Source: Bacteroidaceae bacterium (GTDB taxonomy: Bacteria; Bacteroidota; Bacteroidia; Bacteroidales; Bacteroidaceae). From it: a stretch of 50,208 nt of DNA. Each line of letters begins with the position of its first letter. Positions within the stretch are counted from its first letter, which is position 1. Of the stretch, positions 10,201-18,244 are shown in pieces. The DNA lies in assembly GCA_017540585.1 (NCBI GenBank), contig JAFYAT010000089.1, positions 1-50,208 of the forward strand, given 5' to 3'. The notes under the pieces were generated by a model. The model was not told where the DNA came from. It was given only the letters and a program-made list of their open reading frames with translations, and did not search any database. Made by a program: the position numbers and the translations under genes.

Positions 10201-11253
10201 ATGATGTCATCATCAGCACTCCACTTCCGTCCAGAGGACAACTACACCAACGGCAATACACGTGCTAAGCACCCAACAGAGTTCAAGACTTGTGCTCCTA
10301 CAATCGTATGTCTCGATGCAAAGACACGTGGACTTGGAAACAACAGTTGTGGTCCTGATGTAATGGAGAAGTACGAGCTTCACGCTGGAAACACATCATT
10401 CCGTTTCTTCATCATGCCATTGGCAAAGGGAACAAAACAGGAAGCACTCTATGAGAAGGCACGTATTGATATGCCTGTCTGCCAGCCAGTGGATTGTTCA
10501 CGCAACAAGTCAGGAAGGATAGAGTTGAAGACCAACACTCCAAAGGCCACAATATACTATAGTGTTGACGGAGGCGATTTCAAGAAATATACTACTACCT
10601 TTGCAAACAACAACTCATGCACAGTAAAGGCTTACTGTACATCTGATGGACTCTTGGACAGCCCAGTGATGACATACTCATTCGACATGTTCATCAACAA
10701 GAGCGGATGGAAGGTAGTCAGCGTTGACAGCTATCAAGGTGGCAATGATGCCAAATATGCCATCGACAACAATACAGGTACTTTCTGGCACACAGCATGG
10801 GGAGCCAACGAGCCAAAGCATCCTCACACTATCGTCATCGACATGGCACGTATATACAAGGTGACTGCAATCACATATACAGCCCGTCAGGATGGAAACT
10901 CCAATGGTATGATTAAGGAATACGAAGCATACCTCAGCACTGATGGCAAGACATGGGGCACAGTTGCCGTAACTGGAGAATTCAAGAACACCACAGCCGA
11001 GCAGATTGCAAAACTCTCATCAGCCAAGGCAGGACGTTACCTCAAGCTTGTTGCCAAGTCAGAGGTCAACAACAACGCATGGTCATCAGCTGCAGAGATA
11101 GGTATTCAGGCAAGTGCTGACATAACAGGAATCAACGGAGTTGCCACTGGCAACTCCCGTTCCACGTTGACCTACGATTTGACTGGCAACGTAGTAAGCA
11201 ATCCTTCCAACGGCATCTTCATCCAGAATGGTAAGAAATACTTGATAAAGTAA
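7285..11253 (+). CDS. Secreted GH2 beta-galactosidase-like, F5/8C domain
   Basis: 1322 aa. Signal peptide 1-20 (cleavage near SAFAQ). The order is: GH2 sugar-binding jelly roll (about 40-240), Ig-like domain (about 260-350), TIM barrel (about 355-640), linker, beta-galactosidase small-chain domain (about 770-1055), chitobiase-C-like Ig module (about 1070-1130), F5/8 type C (CBM32-like) module (about 1140-1270) and C-terminal tail. Catalytic residues are E482 (FGNESGG) and E547 (QCENSHSMG). The LacZ-like nucleophile context supports beta-galactosidase or a related activity. The tail YDLTGNVV...GIFIQNGKK resembles that of the GH10 enzyme. It lies 43 bp after the xylanase and ends the operon. 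Its last 68 codons and 3' flank are duplicated at 23476-23786. Confidence 0.92.
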   Translation: MNKIFALSIFTLGTFSAFAQTGKEWDNPLITSVNREAAHTIAIPMANASDVVSNDIGKSPYYISLDGKWKFLWTKNESQVNTGIFAKDYNDQSWTDIDVPSSWQIFGLHNNKNWDKPLYCNVAYPFSFNESNYSVMADRPGWFSYNNDMKNPVGSYRRTFTIPADWAGRDVYVRFNGVGHGYYLWINGQRIGYSEDSYLPSEFNITKYLVEGENTIALQVYRFTSGSFLECQDYWRLTGIQRHCFLWSAPKSQIRDYFFTTDLDNTYTDAKANVKVSLTGDVLTGGSVEARIEDNGMVVASATKAIGSAKELSLDMDAKNPRKWSAEEPNLYDLILTLKDKDGKAVDIRGGKVGFREVGIRKDGALLINGKRMVFHGVDRHDFSPINGRAISDEEIEQDIKTMKRLNINAVRTSHYPNDPIFYDLCDKYGLYVLAEANVECHAYQKCSSLEQFRNAMVERSENHVKWMRNHACIFMWSFGNESGGGNNFSYVQDAIKALDKTRLTHYEGGSQYADVTSTMYGSYEHIAWVGSSRLNEQNPKPHIQCENSHSMGNSMGNVREMFDLYEKYPSLTGEFIWDFKDQGLLTKNSAGKEYWAYGGDFGDNPNDNNFCINGLVMPDWSYTAKTYNTKKIYQPLEFKKAKLANGKLTFLLKNKQAFLPSTAYDVKYELVWEDGTVADKGDITTEVAADDSTTVTINTAAVTQNDNRELFVHFSASLKENTLWENAGYTVAEEKLTVKNAVKPLYDLAALKNIDGELTISETSASVTVSTDAFKAVFSKSSGTLNSYSYNGVTLVNKPMKLNLFRLPTDNDGSKTGAWDNMGIRNLTVSGKGTEVTKSDDGKTVSISMKSLYKGTAGNEFDVQLDFTVCINGDILTNAFIRPTATGAILPKIGFRLEMPSGMENLTWLGRGPWDSYVDRKEACLPGTYVSTVTDQLTNYIKPQENGTKQDVRWMSVTNAEGTGLLFSAPDMMSSSALHFRPEDNYTNGNTRAKHPTEFKTCAPTIVCLDAKTRGLGNNSCGPDVMEKYELHAGNTSFRFFIMPLAKGTKQEALYEKARIDMPVCQPVDCSRNKSGRIELKTNTPKATIYYSVDGGDFKKYTTTFANNNSCTVKAYCTSDGLLDSPVMTYSFDMFINKSGWKVVSVDSYQGGNDAKYAIDNNTGTFWHTAWGANEPKHPHTIVIDMARIYKVTAITYTARQDGNSNGMIKEYEAYLSTDGKTWGTVAVTGEFKNTTAEQIAKLSSAKAGRYLKLVAKSEVNNNAWSSAAEIGIQASADITGINGVATGNSRSTLTYDLTGNVVSNPSNGIFIQNGKKYLIK

Positions 11254-11360
11254 GGTCTCCGTAGTTTCAGAGTTAATGAAACCATACATATAAGTTAGTG
11301 GTTAACTATATCAGACTTACCCATTAAGTCTAATATAGTTAACCACTAACTCGTATATAG
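11050..11360. repeat. 311-bp direct repeat, left copy (intact gene end)
   Basis: This covers the last 68 codons of the GH2 gene, its stop codon and the following hairpin. It matches 23476-23786 without gaps and with six mismatches (positions 11067, 11151, 11205, 11247 and two in the hairpin). All four coding differences fall in third codon positions and are silent. The two copies flank about 12.1 kb. Confidence 0.95.
11293..11351. terminator. Long hairpin after the glycosidase operon
   Basis: A 27-bp stem with one mismatch and a 5-base loop: AGTTAGTGGTTAACTATAT... pairs with ...ATATAGTTAACCACTAACT. It starts 40 bases past the GH2 stop. No T-run follows, so it may be an RNA-stabilising or processing structure, or a relic, rather than a simple intrinsic terminator. 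The right repeat copy has the same hairpin at 23719-23777 with three mismatches. Confidence 0.65.
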
Positions 11361-11500
11361 CATTATTTCATCTGATTTTACACCGACATGACCTCCGACA
11401 GCACCTCCGACATTTTCGACTTTGCAATAGCCACGTTGCCTATATTTCCATGTCGTCCAGTCTTTGTCTATAAAATTAAATAACAGAGTCTTACGCCTTA

Positions 11501-12295
11501 TCAACTTTTTTCAAGTACAACCCAAATGCCAGCCTTGTCACTACCTTCATGTCGGATTATTCCAGCCTTTTGCATTACCGCCAAATCACGCTCAACAGTA
11601 CGCTGAGTTACCGACAAAGTTTCCGACATTTGTTTTACTTTCACATACGGATTTGATTTGATTGTGTATATAATAAATTGTTGACGCTCATTAAGTTTTA
11701 ACACATCTGCATTTCCGACATTTACACCGACATTTACACCGACATTTACACCGACATTTACACCGACATGGTCGGAAATAGCCTTATTGACCTTGCGCAT
11801 AACAACAGCCATCACACCACCACCATTCTCTTCGATTGTCGGTAATGGAAGATTGGCACGTTCAAACTCCTCCGTGATTTTCTTGAAACCACGTCCCCAT
11901 GATTCCACGAAGCCAGCCTTAAAGAAAACATTGGCGATGTTGTGATTGCGTGGATATGATGAGTGTTTACGCATCAGGTCGGCAGGAGTCAATTCCCTTG
12001 GTAACAAACCATAGTTCCATAGCTCCACGCTATGGTCATACACACGCATCTGAATGGCAGGTCCTGTGTAGTCCTTGTGCGAAATGACATTATATATCAA
12101 CTCACGCAGAGCTTGTTCTGGAATTTCCAGTTTCTCCACTCGCTGCATTCCTTCATAATGAATAGGAGAGTAAAGATATTTAGTACGGAGAATATCGACC
12201 ACACGGTTTGCCATCTGTATGATGTTGCCTTCTATCACATCCTGAATAATAAGATCGCTCTCGTCAGTATGGAAGCGACCTATCTTGAATTTATT
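11501..12295 (-). pseudogene. 5'-truncated ATP-binding transcriptional regulator (AlbA_2/HATPase_c_4 type)
   Basis: The open frame from the GTG at 12238 gives 245 aa, but the family sequence continues upstream in frame (KIGRFHTDESDLIIQDV...) to a TGA at 12296-12298. The beginning of the gene is therefore missing. What remains is the GHKL-like ATP-binding half (LRELIYNVISHKDY, NYGLLPRELTPADL, FVESWGRGFKKI), a Val-Gly-Val-Asn repeat linker and a C-terminal winged-helix domain (SVTQRTVERDLAVMQKAGII). Intact members are about 450-500 aa with an N-terminal AlbA_2/Schlafen-type domain, absent here. Between 11361 and 11490 the same strand carries another coherent remnant (DKDWTTWKYRQRGY, then NVGG repeats) that may be the tail of a second copy. 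It is probably non-functional. Confidence 0.75.
11717..11764. repeat. Four tandem 12-bp units
   Basis: Four perfect copies of GACATTTACACC lie inside the regulator remnant and encode the repeated Val-Gly-Val-Asn linker on the minus strand. Slippage would change linker length in four-residue steps without breaking the frame. Confidence 0.9.
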
Positions 12296-12298
12296 TCA

Positions 12299-13030
12299 CT
12301 ATCTCGTGAATTCAGATAAAACTTTGCAGCAAATCAACTTGTTTTATGTCTTTTTATGTCTTTTGCCATAAAGACACGCAAACATTGAGAGCAATAGGCT
12401 GAAGAACAAATGCATCGTAACAAAGGTATTCGATACCTTAATAAGGTTACTCATACTATTGGTATATCCTATAATTTTTTTGTGTCTTTTTACGTATTAT
12501 TATAGGAGCGTGTGATGCGGCAAGCGTTCCTGCTATTAGATTTGAGTGCCAAAATCAAACTTGTCTTACTGATTTCCAATTATCTTTTGTGACTATTAAA
12601 ATATAGATCTATTGCCATTTCAGCAAGTAAATTAACCAATAGACTTGTCGCAGGATCTTCAATGAAGCAAGATAACACCGTGACAATCACCTATAAAAAT
12701 TTCTTCTATGCCATATATTGAAAGAATTAAGGTAAACATAGAGAACCGCATTTCCCACGTACATGCTATTGTCCAACTCTCGACAAATCATAGAACCATG
12801 TACGATTTGAAAGCAACCTGTCATCCTTTAAGGAAGACAGGTTGTAAAATTACCCTTTTAGAGCAAGATGAAGATGATGATTAAAATCATCTCAACTATT
12901 TCTTTAGGAGTGATTTCAATCTTACAGTTTGTTTCTATTTTCATATAAACAAGCATTATAAGACTAGTTTAATATGGGACTTCTCCCGCCAGCACATCTA
13001 TACTGTATACTTAGCTGGTCATACCTATAC
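12299..13030. other. Gene-poor stretch inside the island
   Basis: No normal-sized gene is supported. A 9-bp hairpin (CAACCTGTC/GACAGGTTG) lies at about 12809-12845 and a short hydrophobic open frame at 12868-12948 (separate entry). The rest is AT-rich with no recognised signal. It joins the broken 5' end of the regulator remnant to the orphan 5S gene. Confidence 0.5.
12868..12948 (+). CDS. Possible 26-residue hydrophobic peptide
   Basis: An ATG-initiated frame encodes a basic, Met-rich start (MKMMIKI) followed by one hydrophobic segment (ISLGVISILQFVSIFI). That is the size and character of membrane peptides such as type I toxins or small Bacteroidales membrane peptides. A hairpin lies just upstream. 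No clear promoter is visible. It could be a chance frame in AT-rich DNA. Confidence 0.25.
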   Translation: MKMMIKIISTISLGVISILQFVSIFI

Positions 13031-13145
13031 AGGAATGGCAGTGTCCTACTCTTCCGCATAATGCAGTACCATTGGCGCATGTGGGGGGGACTTCTCTGTT
13101 CGGAATGGGAAGAGGTCTTTTACGCCACAGCTATTGCCACCATTC
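13031..13145 (-). rRNA. Orphan 5S rRNA gene (possibly degenerate)
   Basis: The minus strand carries the universal 5S core: CCTCTTCCCATTCCGAACAG, then AGAAG, GCGCCAATGGTACTGC and GAAGAGTAGG. The ends pair (GAATGG...GGCA with TGCCATTC), as in helix I. The usual GAAGTTAAGC segment is shortened to GAAGTCCCCC, so loop or helix II/III pairing may be altered. No 16S, 23S or tRNA gene lies within the window, so the gene is isolated in the island. It could be expressed, or be a relic of an rRNA-operon rearrangement. Confidence 0.8.
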
Positions 13146-13393
13146 TTTTTCTTTCTATTTTACAATTTCCAACAATTCAAAAAACGATTATTTCCATTTA
13201 TGAAGACCATAAGCAATCTGTTGTGCGAAATTTTATACAAAGATCCTGCTTGTGAATACATATCATCCACAGATTACTCTATGTAAATTATACTGTCAAA
13301 ATCATTATAACCAAACGCAAGAATAGAACCAGCTGCAATTGTATCAACCATTATAGCGTCAAAATCTGGAGTCATATAATGGTAACTCGAGGA

Positions 13394-14788
13394 TTACGAA
13401 CCGAATGTTTTAAAAAACCATAATATTGCAGGTATCAAGAATGAAATTAAAACACCAAAAAGAATAAGCTTCGTGGAATAATCATCCACCGAATTTCTTT
13501 CTGACGACGAGTTAGCATTTTTTCTTTCTGACAATGTATTCGCATTTTGAGCATTATTACGTGCGACATTAGTTTCTGTTTTTTTATACTTTGCTTTTAG
13601 TTTCTCCCATTCGTTAATGAGTTTCTCGCCACGTGCGTCTCCTTTGCGCTTCATGTCTTGGAACATTGCATAAGCGTAAGTAAGGTCTTGTTGAACTCCA
13701 TCTCCGCGGAGAAACATCATGCCTAATGCAAGCATTGTATCACAATCACCATTGTCAGCCAAGCTTCTTGTGTCTGTAACGGAGTTTCTATACTTAGCAT
13801 CTACTTTGTATGAAGACACATCAAAATTCTGATGACTACTTACACCAGAACCCATCACAACGGTTTCCTCGTTATTGTTTACTGTTTTGGTTGATGCAGA
13901 TACAGAATTACCATTTGCAACAAAAGACAAAGAATCGATAAATGCTTTAACTGTTTGTGTACGTTTCCTTACGTTTGGTAACATCGCATTAACGACGACA
14001 TCAACGATAGAGCCAGTAACACCATTTGCACGTAGTTTCATCTCTACCAACTCATCATCACTTACAATATCAGATGCAGGAGGTGGTGTCTCACCTGTGA
14101 GGAGCTTGAAGAGAGTTGCACCAAGGGCATACACATCGATTGTAGGACGGAACTCACCACTCTTGTTCTGGTTGCTCTGTTCAATAGGTGCATAGCCAGG
14201 AGTTCCAAGACCAATGGTTGTGGAAGTCTCTGGCTGACCATCATTACTATAATGCTTTGACAAGCCAAAGTCTATGAGGAATATATGTCCGTCACTACTA
14301 CGACGCATGATGTTTGACGGCTTCAAGTCAAGGTGAAGCATGTGCTTCTCATCATGCATATACATCAATGCACTTGCCACATCCTTGATGATGGATATAG
14401 CCTCATCATGTGACAACGAGTTATGCTTGAGATAATCATTAAGGTTTTCACCCTCAATGTAATCCATCACATAGTAGTACGTACCGTTCTCATCAAAAGA
14501 GTCGGTTACACGCACAATGTTAGGATGCTCCAATCGTGAGAGATTGACAGCCTCCTTCTTGAACTTCTGACCATAGTTGGCAGAGAGACTGCCGTCAGTC
14601 ATACCTGTGATACTGCCACCATCGTCACGAGAATTGAGTTCCTTCATAAAGAACTCTTTGATGGCAACTTTCTTATCTAACGTAGTATGGGTTGCAAGGT
14701 AGGTTATTCCAAAACTACCTTGACCGAGCATCCGCTCTATTCTATATTTACCACCTTGAAGTGTGGTATTTGTTCTTAATTGTTGCAT
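13394..14788 (-). CDS. Hanks-type Ser/Thr protein kinase, C-terminal membrane anchor
   Basis: 464 aa. Kinase domain at about 12-280: GQGSFG loop (22-27), catalytic Lys K44 (VAIKEF), HLDLKPSN catalytic loop with D154, DFG at 173-175, and GTPGYAPIEQ activation segment (195-204). The HRD motif reads HLD. A linker holds NNEETVVMG (T308 candidate phosphosite). Residues about 340-400 look like a Sel1-type helical repeat (ALGMMFLRGDGV), and the last 25 residues form one membrane helix, so the kinase faces the cytoplasm. The first 290 residues are nearly identical to the kinase at 15573-17807, indicating recent duplication or gene conversion. It is last in the operon, 2 bp after the DUF2971 gene. Confidence 0.92.
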   Translation of the reverse strand: MQQLRTNTTLQGGKYRIERMLGQGSFGITYLATHTTLDKKVAIKEFFMKELNSRDDGGSITGMTDGSLSANYGQKFKKEAVNLSRLEHPNIVRVTDSFDENGTYYYVMDYIEGENLNDYLKHNSLSHDEAISIIKDVASALMYMHDEKHMLHLDLKPSNIMRRSSDGHIFLIDFGLSKHYSNDGQPETSTTIGLGTPGYAPIEQSNQNKSGEFRPTIDVYALGATLFKLLTGETPPPASDIVSDDELVEMKLRANGVTGSIVDVVVNAMLPNVRKRTQTVKAFIDSLSFVANGNSVSASTKTVNNNEETVVMGSGVSSHQNFDVSSYKVDAKYRNSVTDTRSLADNGDCDTMLALGMMFLRGDGVQQDLTYAYAMFQDMKRKGDARGEKLINEWEKLKAKYKKTETNVARNNAQNANTLSERKNANSSSERNSVDDYSTKLILFGVLISFLIPAILWFFKTFGS

Positions 14789-14790
14789 TT

Positions 14791-15534
14791 TTATCTCGCT
14801 TGCTCTATCGTAATACTGTCGTAACCCATATATTTTAAATAGTCTGTATATTTTCTAACATCATCGTCATCAACATTCTTCCCAAATATAACCTTCGTTA
14901 ATATATCCTTTGGAAAAAGCAAATGGCGACTCCAATCTTTCTCCTGTACTACATAATCTTTAATTATTTCTGTTCCTTTTTTATACGATGCTTTAGATAA
15001 TTTCTGTTCTATCTGGACGTATCGAACCTCCTTTTGCTTAGAATAATTATCCATCATCATGCCCATCACTGCAAATATATGTTTGTCAGCTTCAGTATTT
15101 TCGCATAACAAGTCGTCATTTGCGATTTCCATAATTATGTGTTTTATTTTTTCTCTATCCTTATTTGAGCTAACATATTTACATGGAACTAAGCATGCAT
15201 AATTATCAGTTGAATTAGCTTCCTGACATAACTTCTCCTGATTAAACTCCAAGACGATTCCTTTTCCTTTGTTTCCAAAGTATTTCCACATATACTTTGA
15301 ATTCGTTTTTTCACAAAAGCTTATTATATATGGCCTGTGTGAAAGTATATCAGGGTCATACTTCCAATTTTTTTCTTCACAAATTTCACGAACAATAGAC
15401 TCAGCATACTTTTTTATCCAAGCATAATCTTTCTGATTAAACTTTTCATAAAAATTTGCGATTAAATCTATCGAATCTGTTTTAACGATTTTTTCGAGAT
15501 TTGACAACTTAGTGTAATGATATAAAGAAGTCAT
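14791..15534 (-). CDS. DUF2971 family protein
   Basis: 247 aa. The N-terminus YHYTKLSNLEKIV and the later FCEKTNSKYMWKYFGNKGKGIVLEF fit the DUF2971 family, whose biochemical function is unknown to me. Members occur scattered in accessory regions. There are no membrane segments or signal peptide, so the protein is cytoplasmic. It sits between two near-identical kinases, 2 bp from the next gene and 38 bp from the preceding one, so it is co-transcribed with them. Its AT-rich, Lys/Asn-rich composition differs from the kinases, suggesting it was inserted between duplicated copies. It could be a substrate or effector of the kinases; that is inference. Confidence 0.7.
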   Translation of the reverse strand: MTSLYHYTKLSNLEKIVKTDSIDLIANFYEKFNQKDYAWIKKYAESIVREICEEKNWKYDPDILSHRPYIISFCEKTNSKYMWKYFGNKGKGIVLEFNQEKLCQEANSTDNYACLVPCKYVSSNKDREKIKHIIMEIANDDLLCENTEADKHIFAVMGMMMDNYSKQKEVRYVQIEQKLSKASYKKGTEIIKDYVVQEKDWSRHLLFPKDILTKVIFGKNVDDDDVRKYTDYLKYMGYDSITIEQAR

Positions 15535-15572
15535 AATTACAAAAACGTTTTCTGTAATTGCCGTTTATTACA

Positions 15573-17807
15573 TTAAGGACAGACTGCACGGATACTTCGG
15601 CCATAGTAACGATTATCGATGTGACTGCAACTGCGATAGCCCGATTTGAAATTCAAGCTACATGCGCGGCTGTCAAGCTCAAATGTACACCCCTCGTAAT
15701 GCCCTCCTAACGAAGACGACCAGTAGAAGCCGCTCACACCCGCACGATAGAGCGAGCTACCGTCACAAAAACCAGCTGCAGGAAGGAAAAGGTGGAAATC
15801 AGAAAGTGAGTATTCGCTTGATGGGGTATTACCATTATATACGACATGTCCCTTATCGGATGAAGACTTAGCTGCATAAACAATATAGCCCGCAACGCCA
15901 GAACCGTCATAGCTTGATGTCCATACCCAGTAACATTTGTGTACGAGTTCATCCTGTTCTTCATGGGTTGGCATACGCCACGCTCCCCCCCAGTTCTGTT
16001 TGACAGCATCATCTTCTAGGTCAAGAGTCTTTTTTGCCCCTTCGTCTGTATATTTACAGAACGAACTATTGCTACCATTAACCGACCATTTATATGTGCT
16101 CCAATCATATCTTGATTTCGCTTTTATCTCCCCCCAAGCGTAATGCTTACCATAACCAGTTACGCTTGTAGCACCAATATTCATAGTTGCCCATTTTACA
16201 GAAAGACCAAGATCCACATAATCATGTCCATTTATTGTTCCAGAACATTTAGGTCCAATAGAAGATTTTGCTATTTTCACTCCCGATTTCTGTTGTGAAA
16301 CATTATTGTTATTATTACTTGTATTTTGCGTAGCAGCCGTAACAGTTTCAACTTCTACACTATCGCAATCGTCATAATTTAAAGATGACGAACTGGTACG
16401 CAAATTATAAATTGCAAAATATAAACAAGTAAAAACAATTACAACTACGATTAATATCCATGCTCTGCCTATTGTCCCAGAGTCTCCATTTGCTTTTTGA
16501 GGTGGTGTTGTATTAACCTTTGGACTATTGACACTTGAGGGAACTACATAATCTTTCTGATACTTTGCCTTTAATCGTTCCCAGTCACCTATGAGTTTAT
16601 CGCCACGAGCATCGCCCTTGCGCTTCATGTCTTGGAACAAGCAATAAGCACGAGTGAAGTCTTGTGAAAGACCATCGCCACGAAGATACATCATACCTAA
16701 GGCAAGCATTGCATCACAATCGCCATTGCCAGCAGAGTTTCTTGTGCTTGTAAGGTAGATTCTATACTTAGCGTCGATTGTGTATGAAGCCTCATCAAAA
16801 TTCTGATGGTTACTTACACCCGAACCCATCACAACGGTTTCCTCATTGTTCACCCTTGAAGATGGGGAAGTTGCGACCAATGTTTCCTCGTTATTGTTTA
16901 CTGTTTGGGTTGATGCAGACACAGAATTACCATTTGCCACCAAAGACAAAGAATCGACAAATGCCTTAACTGTTTGTGTACGTTTCCTTACGTTAGGTAA
17001 CATCGCATTAACGACAATATCAACGATAGAGCCAGTAATGCCATTTGCACGCAGTTTCATCTCGACCAACTCGTCGTCGCTAACAATATCTGATGCTGGA
17101 GGAGGTGTCTCACCAGTGAGAAGTTTGAAGAGCGTTGCACCAAGGGCATACACATCGATCGTAGGACGGAACTCACCACCCTTGTTCTGGTTGCTCTGCT
17201 CTATAGGTGCATAGCCAGGAGTTCCAAGACCTATGGTTGTGGAGGTCTCTGGCTGACCATCATTGCTATAATGTTTTGACAAGCCGAAGTCTATGAGGAA
17301 TATATGTCCGTCACTACTGCGTCGCATAATGTTTGATGGCTTCAAGTCAAGGTGAAGCATGTGCTTCTTATCATGCATATACATCAATGCACTTGCCACA
17401 TCCTTGATGATGGACACAGCATCTTCATGTGACAACGAGTTATGCTTGAGATAATCATTAAGGTTTTCACCCTCAATGTAATCCATCACATAGTAGTACG
17501 TACCGTTCTCATCAAAGGAATCGGTAACACGCACAATGTTAGGATGCTCCAATCGTGAAAGATTGACAGCCTCCTTCTTGAACTTCTGACCATAGTTGGC
17601 AGAGAGACTGCCGTCAGTCATACCTGTAATACTGCCATCTTCGTCACGTGAATTGAGTTCCTTCATAAAGAACTCCTTTATGGCAACCTTCTTATCCAAG
17701 GTTGTGTGTGTTGCGAGGTAAGTAATGCCGAAGCTACCTTGACCGAGTGTCTTCTCTATTTTGTATTTACCACCTTGAAGTGTGGTGTTTGTTTGTAAAT
17801 GTTGCAT
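15573..17807 (-). CDS. Transmembrane Ser/Thr kinase with exported FISUMP (lectin-like) sensor
   Basis: 744 aa. The N-terminal kinase domain carries the same GQGSFG, VAIKEF, HLDLKPSN, DFG and GTPGYAPIEQ motifs as the downstream paralogue. The linker holds two adjacent copies of VNNEETxV, one of them in a 16-residue insertion absent from the paralogue. A Sel1-like segment follows (ALGMMYLRGDGL), then one membrane helix at about 435-455 (WILIVVVIVFTCLYFAIY). The exported C-terminal domain (about 525-744) has YVDLGLSVKWATMNIGA, YAWGE, WRMPTHEE, GFYWSSS and a final RYYGRSIRAVCP. This is the Fibrobacter-succinogenes-major-paralogous (FISUMP) fold, related to C-type lectin/FGE-like domains. The architecture is that of a receptor kinase reading an envelope or extracellular signal; the ligand is unknown. 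Confidence 0.9.
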   Translation of the reverse strand: MQHLQTNTTLQGGKYKIEKTLGQGSFGITYLATHTTLDKKVAIKEFFMKELNSRDEDGSITGMTDGSLSANYGQKFKKEAVNLSRLEHPNIVRVTDSFDENGTYYYVMDYIEGENLNDYLKHNSLSHEDAVSIIKDVASALMYMHDKKHMLHLDLKPSNIMRRSSDGHIFLIDFGLSKHYSNDGQPETSTTIGLGTPGYAPIEQSNQNKGGEFRPTIDVYALGATLFKLLTGETPPPASDIVSDDELVEMKLRANGITGSIVDIVVNAMLPNVRKRTQTVKAFVDSLSLVANGNSVSASTQTVNNNEETLVATSPSSRVNNEETVVMGSGVSNHQNFDEASYTIDAKYRIYLTSTRNSAGNGDCDAMLALGMMYLRGDGLSQDFTRAYCLFQDMKRKGDARGDKLIGDWERLKAKYQKDYVVPSSVNSPKVNTTPPQKANGDSGTIGRAWILIVVVIVFTCLYFAIYNLRTSSSSLNYDDCDSVEVETVTAATQNTSNNNNNVSQQKSGVKIAKSSIGPKCSGTINGHDYVDLGLSVKWATMNIGATSVTGYGKHYAWGEIKAKSRYDWSTYKWSVNGSNSSFCKYTDEGAKKTLDLEDDAVKQNWGGAWRMPTHEEQDELVHKCYWVWTSSYDGSGVAGYIVYAAKSSSDKGHVVYNGNTPSSEYSLSDFHLFLPAAGFCDGSSLYRAGVSGFYWSSSLGGHYEGCTFELDSRACSLNFKSGYRSCSHIDNRYYGRSIRAVCP

Positions 17808-17843
17808 GTGTAGAAAAAAAGTTCTGTGTCTATTTTTAAAAAA

Positions 17844-18224
17844 CTACAAATTTACATCACCCAAAATTTGGTATAAATCCAATTTAATCTGATTTGATGC
17901 TTTATTCATCAAACTTTGCATTTCGTTAAGTGACGAAGTTTTTATTTCCATTCCCCCTCTTTCATATTCATAATTATAGTCTCGTACGTATTCTACTTCT
18001 TTTCCGAATGTATGATTCAAATGTTGTACATTCAATTCAAAAATATGATTTAATTTGTACAACTCATTTGCAACATCGACTAATTCCTCTGCCAATTTAT
18101 AGTAGTAATAGCCATTAGGTTCATGCCAATGCTTGTTATCATTATGCAGATATCGACCTTTACATTCTTGTAGTAATTCTCCATACAAATGGCGTATTTT
18201 TTCCTTCAATTGTTCTTCATTCAT
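17844..18224 (-). CDS. Uncharacterised small helical protein
   Basis: 126 aa, not recognised. It begins MNEEQLKEKIRHLYGELLQEC and is charged and mostly helical, with a tyrosine-rich middle (NGYYYYKLAEE) and no signal peptide or membrane segment. It lies 20 bp after the PP2C gene and 36 bp before the receptor kinase, so it belongs to the operon. A soluble adaptor or substrate of the kinase/phosphatase pair is possible but nothing in the sequence shows it. Confidence 0.65.
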   Translation of the reverse strand: MNEEQLKEKIRHLYGELLQECKGRYLHNDNKHWHEPNGYYYYKLAEELVDVANELYKLNHIFELNVQHLNHTFGKEVEYVRDYNYEYERGGMEIKTSSLNEMQSLMNKASNQIKLDLYQILGDVNL

Positions 18225-18244
18225 ATTGTTAACATGATTTGTTA

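Noticed and set aside
12974-13255. 93-residue open frame on the plus strand
   Set aside because: It runs antisense through the 5S rRNA core and has no family features.
15573-17807. Complete diversity-generating retroelement
   Set aside because: Only a lectin-like domain is present; no reverse transcriptase, accessory gene or template repeat is visible in the window.
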